Source: Nitrospinota bacterium
GTDB lineage: Bacteria; Nitrospinota_A; UBA7883; JACRGQ01
Length of the DNA: 64,000 bases
Assembly: GCA_029881495.1 (NCBI GenBank)
Contig: JAOUMJ010000007.1
Location: forward strand, 1-64,000
Direction of reading: 5' to 3'
The notes under the pieces are model-generated. The model was not told the origin of the DNA. It saw nothing but the letters and a program-made list of their open reading frames with translations, and searched no databases. Both the position numbers and the translations under genes were made by a program. Positions 16,747-26,067 of the stretch are shown here, piece by piece. How positions within the stretch are numbered: the first letter of the stretch is position 1; each line of letters opens with the position of its first letter.

Positions 16747-17634
16747 TTACGGCCAGCCGACGGCGAGGACTGCCGACCTTAGGTCTGTTTTGGGATTGAT
16801 GGTGTCGCTACTGCCTGAGTTATTGAAGGTGAACATCACATCAAGAGGTATTTCACAGCTTGCAAGTTTTCCCCCGCCGGAATCTATTTCCTGCTGAACT
16901 TCACGGATAAGATCGACTCCGCTTTGGCTGATCGATTTCGTCAATTCAAAATTTAGGACAAATTTTGAGATCCCCCTTTTTTGAAAGCTCTTTATGTGTT
17001 CTATCAAATCGCCCTTCAACTCCTTGTCAAGCTGTTCGGGCATCTGGAGTATCGCCAGATTGCCGGTTGTTTTTACTTTCATAACCTGCTTTTTAACGGG
17101 AGCGGACTCCTTCGGTGCCGGTTTGGGCGTCGCCTTGGTGGGAGGTTTTGCCTTTGACCCGGTTTTTGCCGGTGGAGCGGCCTGGACTATGTTATAGCTC
17201 TCCTTGAATTCCTTGATGCTCTTTATTAAAGCTGTAGGATTAGCGACAGGTTTTCCTGTGTCCTCGATTTCCGCGACCATTTTTTTCAGCATGTCTACGG
17301 ATGAGAGGATAATGTCTGCCACTCTGGGAGACATGACCATTTCCCCGCTCCTGAACTGCCCGATGACACTTTCGACGATATGGGCAAGGTCCCTGACGTT
17401 ATCAAACCCCACAAGCGCGGAGTTTCCCTTTATGGTGTGATATGCCCTGAAAAGCCGATCCACGTCCCCCCTGCCGAGCGTTCTCTCCTTTTCGAGTGTA
17501 ACGACAAGATTTTCAATAGTATCGATATGTTCCTTGGCATCGAGAACGTATTCCTTCCGTAGTTCCTCTGCTATTTCATCGAAAGAATCGTCCATATCAT
17601 TATCAGGCATATCCAAAAGTTCCTCCTCGGCCAA
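16747..17634 (-). CDS. Hpt-STAS two-domain signalling protein
   Basis: 295 residues. The N-terminal Hpt domain has the phosphoacceptor His in FRAYHTIKGNSALVGF (about residue 67). A Pro/Lys/Ala-rich linker (about 155-190) follows. The C-terminal half (VKTTGNLAILQMPEQLD ... SISQSGVDLIREVQQEI) resembles a STAS domain of the anti-sigma-antagonist type. There is no kinase or receiver domain, so it probably takes phosphate from a response regulator encoded elsewhere and relays it to a STAS partner switch. It is divergent from the M16 peptidase genes. Confidence 0.78.
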   Translation of the reverse strand: MAEEELLDMPDNDMDDSFDEIAEELRKEYVLDAKEHIDTIENLVVTLEKERTLGRGDVDRLFRAYHTIKGNSALVGFDNVRDLAHIVESVIGQFRSGEMVMSPRVADIILSSVDMLKKMVAEIEDTGKPVANPTALIKSIKEFKESYNIVQAAPPAKTGSKAKPPTKATPKPAPKESAPVKKQVMKVKTTGNLAILQMPEQLDKELKGDLIEHIKSFQKRGISKFVLNFELTKSISQSGVDLIREVQQEIDSGGGKLASCEIPLDVMFTFNNSGSSDTINPKTDLRSAVLAVGWP

Positions 17635-17712
17635 AATATGGTACAGACAGCATTATATATTCAATTTTTGGCAGGGGACAAATACTATTTGACTTCCAAT
17701 ATATCCAAGATT

Positions 17713-19296
17713 ATGATTTTAAAGAGTGTTTACAGAAATGATACCGTTAATCCAGTTTTGAGAAGCGATACAATACCCCCCAGTTCTGCGCGCATTTTTG
17801 CGTATGTAGCGGCACTCCTTCTTCTTGCCTCCTCTCACGCCTTCGCTCAGGAGACGCTTGAGAAAAGGGTAAAGGAGTACACGCTGGATAACGGACTTCG
17901 GATAATCGTACTTCAGCGTGCGGGATCACCTTCCTTTGCCGCGTATATCCGTTTTCTTGTCGGAGGTATCGATGAGGAGGCTGGGCAGAGCGGAACCGCG
18001 CATATCCTCGAACATATGCTTTTCAAGGGGAGCGAAAACATAGGCACCCTGGACTTCAAAAAGGAAGAGCCGCTGATGAAGAAAGCGGAGGAGATCGGAA
18101 GAAACATCGATACTGAAGTGCGAAAAGGGGATAAGGGGGACAGCGAAAAGATCAAGCGGCTGAAAGATGAGCTTGGCAAAACGCTTGAAGAACAGCGTAA
18201 ATACATAATCAAGGACGAGATCAGCTCGATATACCAGAGGGGCGGGGGTTCCGGTTTCAACGCGTTTACGAGCCAGGACACAACGACCTATCTTGTGAAG
18301 CTCCCGTCAAACAAGTTTGAGCTTTGGGCATGGATAGAATCCGACAGGCTGAGATCCCCCGTGCTCCGGGAGTACTATTCGGAGCGGGATGTGGTTCTTG
18401 AAGAGCGGAGAAGGAGCGTGGACAACTCGCCAAGCGGTACTCTATACGAGCAGTATGGGGCGGCGGCATTCCAGGCGCATCCATACGGAAATCCTATCAT
18501 CGGATGGAGCAGCGACATATCGCTGTTGCCGAAGGACAAGGTGAGGAAGTTCCTGCAGACATATTACTCTCCGGGGAATATGGTCATCTGCATAGTGGGG
18601 GACATTGAGCCCGACTATGCCTACAACACGATAAGGAGATATTTTGGCGATATTCCCCGACAGGAAATCCCCGACAGGGTGGGGACCAAAGAGCCGATGC
18701 AAAAAGGTGAACGGAGAATAATGGTAGAGTTTGACGCGAATCCGGAAGCGATGATCGGCTTCCATAAACCTCCCGTGCCGCACAAGGATGATTATGTCTT
18801 TGACGTTATAAATTACATCCTTACGTCGGGACGCACAGGGCGGCTATACAGGTCGCTTGTTCTTGAAAAAGGGATCGCGGTATCGGTCGACGCGTGGACA
18901 GGTCCCGGAGACAGGGGAGGGAACCTTTTTAATTTCCATGCCGTTCCCCGCTCGCCTCATACTGTGGCAGAGGTGGAAAAGGCCATATACGACGAGCTTG
19001 AAAAACTGAAAACAGAGCCGGTTTCCCTGCGTGAGCTTGAAAAGATCACCAACAATGTGGAGGCGGACTATATTCGCAAACTGAAATCGAATTCCGGCCT
19101 GGCCCATTATATCTCTTCATATGCGATCCTGCTGGGGGACTGGCGGTACATGACGACCTATAGCGACAGGATAAAGGAGATCACAGCCGAGGACATCATG
19201 GCGGTCGCGACGAAATATTTCACCAAGAACAACCGCACGGTGGCGATCCTAGTGCGTCCGGAAGGTAAGACGCCGGAGAAGAAGGCCAGCAAATGA
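17713..19296 (+). CDS. secreted M16 zinc peptidase, catalytic subunit
   Basis: 527 residues from the ATG at 17713. A longer frame to 17638 runs almost into the divergent Hpt gene, and a TTG at 17758 is also possible. The signal segment FAYVAALLLLASSHAFA ends with an AxA site. The inverted zinc motif HILEH (His97, Glu100, His101) is the M16 catalytic signature, with a distal Glu in ERDVVLEERRRSVDN. It is probably periplasmic. The next gene encodes its non-catalytic partner, as is usual for bacterial M16B pairs. Confidence 0.92.
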   Translation: MILKSVYRNDTVNPVLRSDTIPPSSARIFAYVAALLLLASSHAFAQETLEKRVKEYTLDNGLRIIVLQRAGSPSFAAYIRFLVGGIDEEAGQSGTAHILEHMLFKGSENIGTLDFKKEEPLMKKAEEIGRNIDTEVRKGDKGDSEKIKRLKDELGKTLEEQRKYIIKDEISSIYQRGGGSGFNAFTSQDTTTYLVKLPSNKFELWAWIESDRLRSPVLREYYSERDVVLEERRRSVDNSPSGTLYEQYGAAAFQAHPYGNPIIGWSSDISLLPKDKVRKFLQTYYSPGNMVICIVGDIEPDYAYNTIRRYFGDIPRQEIPDRVGTKEPMQKGERRIMVEFDANPEAMIGFHKPPVPHKDDYVFDVINYILTSGRTGRLYRSLVLEKGIAVSVDAWTGPGDRGGNLFNFHAVPRSPHTVAEVEKAIYDELEKLKTEPVSLRELEKITNNVEADYIRKLKSNSGLAHYISSYAILLGDWRYMTTYSDRIKEITAEDIMAVATKYFTKNNRTVAILVRPEGKTPEKKASK

Positions 19297-20711
19297 AAAG
19301 CGGATTATTCAGGATAGCAACGATTGCCGTATTGATATCGGCCTGCGCCACTGCGGGAGGCGTCAAGAGAAGCGACCTTGAAAAAATAAAATATCCGGAA
19401 CTTCAGTTCAAGCCCCCCGTTACGGAACGGGTTGTGCTGAAAAACGGAATGGTGCTCCACCTGCTCGAGAATCATGAGCTTCCGATGGTCGACATCGTTT
19501 CACTTGTGCGTGTTGGAGAGATATTCGAGCCTCTTGACAAAAGAGGGCTGGCGGCGATCACAGGGGGAACGTGGCGTAGCGGCGGGACTGAATCCATGCC
19601 GCCTGACATTCTGGATGAAAACCTTGAGTTCATCGCCGCTTCCATAGAAACATCAATAAGCAGTAAATCTGGTTCCATAAGCATGTCGGTCATGAAAAAG
19701 GACCTTGAAGAGGGATTAGGGATATTGGCGGAAATTATAAGGAAGCCGGCCTTCAACGAAAAAAGGTTCGAAGTTGTAAAGAACAACATGCTCGAAAGCA
19801 TCAAGCGCGAGAACGACGACCCGCAGGAGATAAGCACTCGCGAGTTCATGCGTATGCTCCTCCCCGAACACCACTACGGCAATCCGGCAACGGTCGAGAC
19901 GGTAAGCGGAATCACCAGGAACGACTGCATCAAATTTTACAGGGATTATATCGGAGCGGACAGTTTCATATTCGGTATCACGGGTGATTTCGACTCAAAG
20001 GAAATTGTGGCGAAATTTGAAAAACTGTTTGGCGACATGGGGAGTGCCCCCAGGAAACTGCCGCCGATACCGCAATTCCCGGAAAAAATAAAACCTGGAA
20101 ACTACATTATCGACAAGAAACTTCCGCAGTCCGTTATCAAGATGGGGCACCTTGGAGTAGGGAGAAACGATCCCGATTACTATCCAGTGAGGGTAATGAA
20201 TTACATTGTTGGAGGTGGCGGGTTCTCTTCAAGAATGGTGCAGGACATCCGCTCAACGAGAGGGTTGGCCTACTCGGTATATTCCTATTACTCGGGGGGC
20301 AACTGGGACCAGGGGGTGTTCATAGCCGGCGGTGAGACGAAGGCCGCAAGCGCTTATGAGCTTATCGAGGCGAGCAGGGAGATTTTCCGTGAGGTTATCA
20401 AGAACGGGGTTTCCGATGAAGAGCTCTCCATGGCGAAGGAATCGATAATCAATTCCTATGTGTTTGATTTCGATAAGGATATTGAGATAGTTTCCAACTA
20501 TATAAATCTTGAATATTTTGAATTACCCAAGGATTATATTGAGAAATTCCGCGAGAATATCGATATGGTGACAAGGGAGAAAATACTGGAGGTCGCGTCG
20601 AAGTATCTCCACCCCGATGAAATGGTCATTATGGCTGTCGGTGACAGGAGTGGTATGGGGGAAAATATGATGAAACTTGGCGAAGTAAAAGAGATTAAAC
20701 TGAAAAAATGA
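19293..20711 (+). CDS. M16 peptidase family lipoprotein, non-catalytic partner
   Basis: 472 residues; it overlaps the catalytic subunit gene by 4 bases. The signal has a lipobox LISAC. The HxxEH position is replaced (GLAAITGGTWRSGG), so it cannot bind zinc the same way. It keeps the Arg...Tyr substrate-binding motif in FSSRMVQDIRSTRGLAYSVYS, as non-catalytic M16 partners do. It is likely to form a heterodimer with the preceding protein at the membrane. Confidence 0.9.
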   Translation: MKSGLFRIATIAVLISACATAGGVKRSDLEKIKYPELQFKPPVTERVVLKNGMVLHLLENHELPMVDIVSLVRVGEIFEPLDKRGLAAITGGTWRSGGTESMPPDILDENLEFIAASIETSISSKSGSISMSVMKKDLEEGLGILAEIIRKPAFNEKRFEVVKNNMLESIKRENDDPQEISTREFMRMLLPEHHYGNPATVETVSGITRNDCIKFYRDYIGADSFIFGITGDFDSKEIVAKFEKLFGDMGSAPRKLPPIPQFPEKIKPGNYIIDKKLPQSVIKMGHLGVGRNDPDYYPVRVMNYIVGGGGFSSRMVQDIRSTRGLAYSVYSYYSGGNWDQGVFIAGGETKAASAYELIEASREIFREVIKNGVSDEELSMAKESIINSYVFDFDKDIEIVSNYINLEYFELPKDYIEKFRENIDMVTREKILEVASKYLHPDEMVIMAVGDRSGMGENMMKLGEVKEIKLKK

Positions 20712-21178
20712 AATGGTCGTTTGATACGGTAAAGAACCTTGTAAAAAAGGTGATCCATTCGGATGGAGAACCAGGCCGGATAGCCTCGGCTGTGGCGGTA
20801 GGCGTATTTATCGCGTGGTTTCCGATTGTCGGAACCCATACGGTAATGGCAATCGGGGCGGCCTGGATTTTTAGGCTGAGTACAGCGCTTGTTTTCGTAG
20901 GCAATTTCCTGAACAATCCTTTTACCATGATTCCGATGTTTCTAAGCGGATTCTGGGTCGGGCTTGCGGTCACAGGAACGGAGGACGTAAGCATTGATTG
21001 GACCATGAACATGGAGACACTTATTGAGATTGGCAAGGTGTTTTTCATTCCGTTCTGTATAGGGAACATTCTGCTTGGGATTGTCGGAGGGGTGATCACC
21101 TATTTCCTTATTCTGCACGCGGTGAGGAAATACCGCGCCCTGCATGCGGCGCAACTGAACGAAGAAAACCGTGCGTAA
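20708..21178 (+). CDS. DUF2062 membrane protein
   Basis: 156 residues, ATG overlapping the previous stop. It has the DUF2062 pattern: ASAVAVGVFIAWFPIVGTHT, then GNFLNNPFTMIPMF, with three or four membrane segments. Family members lie in the inner membrane and are often next to glycosyltransferases; their molecular role is not established. Here it follows an M16 pair and precedes two CorC-type proteins. Confidence 0.85.
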   Translation: MKWSFDTVKNLVKKVIHSDGEPGRIASAVAVGVFIAWFPIVGTHTVMAIGAAWIFRLSTALVFVGNFLNNPFTMIPMFLSGFWVGLAVTGTEDVSIDWTMNMETLIEIGKVFFIPFCIGNILLGIVGGVITYFLILHAVRKYRALHAAQLNEENRA

Positions 21179-21208
21179 CAGAGGAGAGCAGGTTTAACCG
21201 CTATATAT

Positions 21209-22510
21209 ATGGAAGTTTGGTTATTAGTCCGTTTTTTATCCCTGTTTTTCCTCTTATTCTTTTCCGCGGTATTCTCGGGCGCCGAAGTCGCATATTTTTC
21301 GCTTAGTCCCGTACAGGTGGATATGCTGAGGGAGAGGGAAGGGAAACGCGGACGTCTTGTGGCGGAACTGCTGTCGTCTCCGAGGCGGCTCCTTGTCACC
21401 ATATATATCGGCAACGAGCTGATAAACGTCGCGATAGCGGCTGTAACAACCATCATTGCATTCCATTATTTCGGGGAACACGGGCTTTCTATCGGCGTCG
21501 GTATCGGCACCTTCGTGCTCCTGATATTCGGCGAGATCACTCCCAAGACATTTGCCTTAAAGAACGCCCAGAAGTACGCGCTCTTTGTGGCGCGGTTCAT
21601 TTACGTCTTTTCAAAGGTTATCTCCCCAGTTCAGGGGGTAGTGACCTGGCTGACAAACCGCCTCATATCCCTAACCGGCGAGTCTGAAAACGAGGAGAGA
21701 AGGCTCATCACCGAGGATGAGATAAAAACGGTTCTTGAGCATGGCAAGGACAAGGGGATCATCAAGGCCGATGAGAAGGAGATGATCTTCAATATCTTTG
21801 AGCTGGGGGATACGCTGGTAACCGACATAATGACTCCGCGCACGGAGATATTCTCTCTTCCCCTGGAAGATGGGATAGAGACGCTTATTCAAAAGGCTGT
21901 GCTTTCGAATTTCTCCAGGATACCGGTATACAGAAAGAATCCCGACGACATCGTGGGGATACTGTTTGCCAAGGATCTTTTAAAGGACGATGTGCAAAAG
22001 AACTTCGAAAAGGTGGAAGACCTTCTGCATGACGCCTATCAGGTGCCGGTGACGAAAAAGATTGACGAGCTTTTCCGCGAGTTCCAGAAAAAACATTTCC
22101 ACATGGCGATTGTGCGGGACGAATACGGCGGCGTAGACGGACTGGTAACGATGGACGATATTCTGGAGGAGGTAGTAGGGGAAGCGCCGGACAGAAAGAA
22201 CCTTACAGGGATAAAGGAGATCGAAGGGGGGCGCTACCTTGTGCCGGGAAGACTGTCGATAGAAGATTTCAACGAGTATTTCAAAACAAATTTCGAGAAC
22301 GAGGAGATCGATACCGTCGGCGGACTTGTTTTTCATCTCTTCGGCAGGATGCCGGGGTGGGGAGAATCAATTACGGCTGAAGGAATCAACTTCACTGTCG
22401 ACAGGTTGAAAGGGGCAAACATCTGGCGCCTGGCGATAAAGGCCGAAGAAACAAGGAACTTGGATGACGCCGATAAGATAATCAACTCTGATTCATCGGA
22501 GAAAAGGTAA
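21209..22510 (+). CDS. CNNM/CorC-type transporter-like protein (DUF21, CBS pair, CorC_HlyC)
   Basis: 433 residues. An N-terminal DUF21 domain with three or four membrane segments (FFSAVFSGAEVAYFSLSP, FGEITPKTFALKNA) is followed by two CBS domains (about 205-330; DIMTPRTEIF, RIPVYRKNPDDIVGIL, DEYGGVDGLVTMDDILEEVVG) and a C-terminal CorC_HlyC domain. The family is linked to Mg2+ or Co2+ efflux. The next gene is a paralogue, and the two may form a heteromeric unit. Confidence 0.92.
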   Translation: MEVWLLVRFLSLFFLLFFSAVFSGAEVAYFSLSPVQVDMLREREGKRGRLVAELLSSPRRLLVTIYIGNELINVAIAAVTTIIAFHYFGEHGLSIGVGIGTFVLLIFGEITPKTFALKNAQKYALFVARFIYVFSKVISPVQGVVTWLTNRLISLTGESENEERRLITEDEIKTVLEHGKDKGIIKADEKEMIFNIFELGDTLVTDIMTPRTEIFSLPLEDGIETLIQKAVLSNFSRIPVYRKNPDDIVGILFAKDLLKDDVQKNFEKVEDLLHDAYQVPVTKKIDELFREFQKKHFHMAIVRDEYGGVDGLVTMDDILEEVVGEAPDRKNLTGIKEIEGGRYLVPGRLSIEDFNEYFKTNFENEEIDTVGGLVFHLFGRMPGWGESITAEGINFTVDRLKGANIWRLAIKAEETRNLDDADKIINSDSSEKR

Positions 22511-22513
22511 AAG

Positions 22514-23782
22514 ATGGAACTTGTTACTACTATAATAATTGTCGTTGTATGCGTCTTTATGGAGGCGTTCTTTTCCGGCTCCGAACTCGCACTTATCTCG
22601 ATCAGCAGGCATAAGCTCTCGCTGTACGTCGAACAGGGAAAGAGGGGGGCTCTTCTTCTGCAGGAACTCTTCAAGTCGCCCTCGGGCCTGTACGGTACAA
22701 CGTCGCTCGGCACGAACATGTTTGTCGTCGCCGCCACCGCCGTAACAACCGCGTACTTCACCAAGATAATTCCGGGAGAGGCCGACCTCTGGACGATACT
22801 GATAATGGCACCCTTGACCCTCCTTTTCGGAGAGATCTTCCCGAAGGCGCTTTTCCAGCGGTACACCGACACGATCAGCTATGTGGTCGTCTACCCGCTT
22901 TCGTTTTTCAAGAAAGTTTTCGCTCCGTTACTCTGGGTCGCTTCCGGGATAGTTCGCGTCCTCTTGAGGCAGAAGAAGGAAGACGAGATACACGATATGA
23001 AGACCGTCTCCCAGGAGGAGATCCGAAGGCTCTTTACAATGGGGCAAAAGGAGTTCGATCTGCATCCGGAAGAGATGAAGATGATCCACAATATTTTCGA
23101 ACTGCGACACACTACTGTGGAGCAGTGCATGGTGCCGTTGATAAATACCTACGGAGTCGGCGAAAACGAGCCGATAGGCTCGGTGCGCGCGATGCTCCTT
23201 GATACAGGATTTTCGCGGCTCCCGATATATTCGGGAAAGATTTACAATGTCATTGGAATAGTGACCGCGTTTGACATTCTCAGAAGTTCCAAGGGAGCGG
23301 TCAAGGCAAAGGATCTCATCCGTCCGGCCTACTATGTTTACAGAAAGAAAAAGATAAGCAACCTGCTGTCGGAAATGCAGAAGGCCGACGTGCAGATGGC
23401 CGTAGTGGTGGACGAATACTCCGGCGCGATCGGTGTTGTTACCAGGGAAGATCTGTTCGAAGAGATATTCGGCGAAATAGCGGATGAATATGATTCTCCG
23501 ATGTCCCACGTGGAAGTTTTGGAACCGAACCGATGGCTTATTCATGCGCATACAGAAATAGATATGGTCAAGGATCGTCTTGGGTGGGACATCCCGGAGG
23601 GTGATTACGAAACGATATCGGGATATATTCTCAGCCACCTTGAAAGGATTCCAGTAAAAGGTGAAAATATCACAATCGGCGGTTTTACATTCATAGTAAG
23701 GGAGTGCGACAACCGAGGGTTGATAAAGCTGGAAGTTTTGCAAAAAGGCGAGAAGGATGAAAAACAGGATAACCTCAAGTAA
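22514..23782 (+). CDS. CNNM/CorC-type transporter-like protein, paralogue
   Basis: 422 residues, starting 3 bases after its paralogue. Same architecture: DUF21 membrane domain (EAFFSGSELALISISRHKLS, FGEIFPKALFQR), CBS pair (QCMVPLINTYGVG, RLPIYSGKIYNVIGIV, DEYSGAIGVVTREDLFEEIFGE) and a CorC_HlyC C-terminus. The adjacent but diverged copies suggest an old tandem duplication with specialisation. The end overlaps mqnC by 26 bases. Confidence 0.92.
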   Translation: MELVTTIIIVVVCVFMEAFFSGSELALISISRHKLSLYVEQGKRGALLLQELFKSPSGLYGTTSLGTNMFVVAATAVTTAYFTKIIPGEADLWTILIMAPLTLLFGEIFPKALFQRYTDTISYVVVYPLSFFKKVFAPLLWVASGIVRVLLRQKKEDEIHDMKTVSQEEIRRLFTMGQKEFDLHPEEMKMIHNIFELRHTTVEQCMVPLINTYGVGENEPIGSVRAMLLDTGFSRLPIYSGKIYNVIGIVTAFDILRSSKGAVKAKDLIRPAYYVYRKKKISNLLSEMQKADVQMAVVVDEYSGAIGVVTREDLFEEIFGEIADEYDSPMSHVEVLEPNRWLIHAHTEIDMVKDRLGWDIPEGDYETISGYILSHLERIPVKGENITIGGFTFIVRECDNRGLIKLEVLQKGEKDEKQDNLK

Positions 23783-24845
23783 GGCGGAAGAGCTTTACGG
23801 CTCCAACGATCTTTTATCTCTCGGCAGAGTGGCCGACGATGTAAGGAAGAGGCTTCATCCCGAAGGGATCGTCACATACATAATCGACCGTAACATCAAC
23901 TACACGAATATATGCACCTCCGGCTGCCGTTTTTGCGCCTTCTACAGGAAACCGGGGCGCGCGGATGGATATCTCCTCTCTTACGAAGAGATATCCCAGA
24001 AAATACAGGAAACGAAAGAACTCGACGGCGTGCAGATACTGATGCAGGGGGGGCTACACCCGACATGGAAGATAGAGGATTATGAAAAGCTTCTAATGAA
24101 GATCAAGGGGGATTTCGACATTCATCTTCACGCTTTCTCACCCCCAGAAGTGGTTCACATGTCAAAACTGAGCAATATCGGAATAGAGGAGACCTTGAAG
24201 AGGCTTATTGACGCCGGTCTTGATTCAATACCGGGAGGGGGAGCTGAAATACTTGTCGACCGTGTCCGTGGGGAATTGAGCCCCGGCAAATGTTCCGCGG
24301 ATATGTGGATCGAGGTGATGAGAACAGCTCATTGTCTTGGATTGAAGACAACCGCGACAATGATGTATGGCCACATCGAAACCAGGTCCGAGCGGATACG
24401 GCACATGGAGAGGATAAGGGAACTGCAGGACGAGACTGGAGGCTTCACGGCGTTTATCCCGTGGCCCTTTCAGCCGGGCAATACCGATCTAGAAAAGAAT
24501 CCCGAAATAGCCGGCAGGGGGGACGAAGGTCTTGAATACCTGAGGACCGTGGCGATAAGCAGGCTGTTTCTAGACAATATTCCGAACATACAGGCGTCGT
24601 GGGTGACCCAGGGGGCGAAGATGGCCCAGATGGCGCTCTATTTCGGCGCAAACGATATGGGGAGCACAATGATCGAAGAGAACGTCGTGAAAGCGGCGGG
24701 GGTCGGGTTCAGACTGAATGAAAAAGATATCAGGAGGATAATCACAGATGCAGGCTTTGAGGCGCGGAGGCGCAGGCAGGACTACAGCCTGATAGTTGAT
24801 GAAGAAACAGCAGGGAAAGATGGGGCGGCAATTCCTGCAAGGTGA
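23757..24845 (+). CDS. mqnC: cyclic dehypoxanthinyl futalosine synthase MqnC
   Basis: 362 residues. Radical SAM enzyme of the futalosine route to menaquinone, cyclising dehypoxanthine futalosine. The cluster motif is CTSGCRFCAFYR (CxxxCxxC). INYTNIC, QGGLHPTWKIEDYE and DSIPGGGAEIL separate MqnC from the related MqnE and CofH enzymes, though CofH-like activity cannot be wholly excluded. The other mqn genes are not in the window. It overlaps the preceding CorC gene by 26 bases. Confidence 0.9.
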   Translation: MKNRITSSKAEELYGSNDLLSLGRVADDVRKRLHPEGIVTYIIDRNINYTNICTSGCRFCAFYRKPGRADGYLLSYEEISQKIQETKELDGVQILMQGGLHPTWKIEDYEKLLMKIKGDFDIHLHAFSPPEVVHMSKLSNIGIEETLKRLIDAGLDSIPGGGAEILVDRVRGELSPGKCSADMWIEVMRTAHCLGLKTTATMMYGHIETRSERIRHMERIRELQDETGGFTAFIPWPFQPGNTDLEKNPEIAGRGDEGLEYLRTVAISRLFLDNIPNIQASWVTQGAKMAQMALYFGANDMGSTMIEENVVKAAGVGFRLNEKDIRRIITDAGFEARRRRQDYSLIVDEETAGKDGAAIPAR

Positions 24846-24878
24846 TTTGCAGGCGGAAAAAGCAGGAATGAGGCATAT

Positions 24879-25421
24879 ATGATGAAGAGAGCTCTTTTTA
24901 TATTTTTTGGTTTAACGTTCCTTTCCCCGTTCGCGTTTGCCTGGGGGAACAAGAAGATGGAAGGGACAGTTATATATATTAGCGATGGTGATACGTTTGT
25001 CGTTAAACCGGTAAAGCAGAAGCATGAGATAAAGTGCAGGCTGTACGGCATCGATGCGCCGGAAGTGGCACATGAAGGGAAGCCTGGTCAGCCGTTTGGC
25101 GAAGAGGCGGCGGATGAGCTCGAAAAAATGTCTCTTGGAAAGAGCGTAAAGGTGGAGCTGACAGGGGAGCGCTCATACGACAGGGAGATATGCATAGTGA
25201 CGGTGGATGGCTGGGACCTGAACCGGGAGATGATACGTCGCGGTTTCGCATGGGCCTATGAAAAGCATCTGAAAGGATCGTACAGGAAATCGTATATGGC
25301 CGCCGAGGAAGAAGCGAGGAAAAGCGGTATCGGCATATGGTCGGCAGTGGATGCTCTCCCTCCGTGGGAATTCAAGAAAGAGTATTGGCATCTGGATCCC
25401 GCGCCAAGCATAAAGGAGTAG
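24879..25421 (+). CDS. secreted thermonuclease-like (SNase) protein
   Basis: 180 residues. Signal peptide FIFFGLTFLSPFAFA. The SNase OB-fold domain includes YISDGDTFVV, CRLYGIDAPE (catalytic Arg), TGERSYDREICIV (catalytic region with Glu/Arg) and MIRRGFAWAYEKH. It would cut DNA or RNA in the periplasm or medium, and many such bacterial proteins also have a Ca2+ site. Two adjacent ATGs (24879 and 24882) are both possible starts. Confidence 0.88.
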   Translation: MMKRALFIFFGLTFLSPFAFAWGNKKMEGTVIYISDGDTFVVKPVKQKHEIKCRLYGIDAPEVAHEGKPGQPFGEEAADELEKMSLGKSVKVELTGERSYDREICIVTVDGWDLNREMIRRGFAWAYEKHLKGSYRKSYMAAEEEARKSGIGIWSAVDALPPWEFKKEYWHLDPAPSIKE

Positions 25422-25515
25422 TTCGTCCATCCGTAGTGGATTGTCATCCTGAAATAAATTTGCTCTAATTGACCAAGGGTTGGTTTGATTGATATTTCAT
25501 CAAGGGGGATTTGTT

Positions 25516-26058
25516 ATGCGCCTATCAACAATAGCTGTCCGTTGCATGACGATTGGTTTCATGTTTCTGTTGCTTTCAGCGGATTATTCACACAGCGAAT
25601 CACGAAAGGAGATGCAGGTGTCACTTGGAGCAAATCCTCTTGGTACCATGTATGGCGTCGGTGTTGAATTCGAATCAGGTGAAAAAAACTCTCTGTTGGT
25701 ACGCGGGGGAGGGTTCTCATATTATTATGAAACTGACGGATATACGGAAGAGGGGGGCGGCTCCATCTTTGGCGTATACGGAAAATTCTATTCTGGAAAG
25801 TCGATGGAAGGGATGTACTTTGGTTTTGGCATAGACAGGATTTCGGTATCAGTCGATTGGTGGGAATATGTTTATCAGGGCGATCTGTATGGGCATATTG
25901 AAGCCGAAGGGTTTGCTCCAGGTGTGATGATAGGAAACAAGATGGACATGGGGGAAACAAAAGTAGAACCTTTTCTGTTTGTCAGCATGTTGCCGGGGGA
26001 TCTGGAGAACAATACCATTTTCGCCTTTGGCGTAAACGTCGGTTTCCCTCTCAAGTAG
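25516..26058 (+). CDS. secreted or outer-membrane protein of unknown function, beta-rich
   Basis: 180 residues from the ATG at 25516, chosen for its GGGGG ribosome binding site and the signal peptide it opens (TIGFMFLLLSADYSHS). The mature part has alternating hydrophobic strands with many Gly and aromatic residues (LVRGGGFSYYYETDGYTE, GKSMEGMYFGFGIDRISV), as in small outer-membrane beta-barrels. No family is recognised. It is convergent with the histidine kinase that follows. Confidence 0.7.
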   Translation: MRLSTIAVRCMTIGFMFLLLSADYSHSESRKEMQVSLGANPLGTMYGVGVEFESGEKNSLLVRGGGFSYYYETDGYTEEGGGSIFGVYGKFYSGKSMEGMYFGFGIDRISVSVDWWEYVYQGDLYGHIEAEGFAPGVMIGNKMDMGETKVEPFLFVSMLPGDLENNTIFAFGVNVGFPLK

Positions 26059-26067
26059 GCGGCATTT

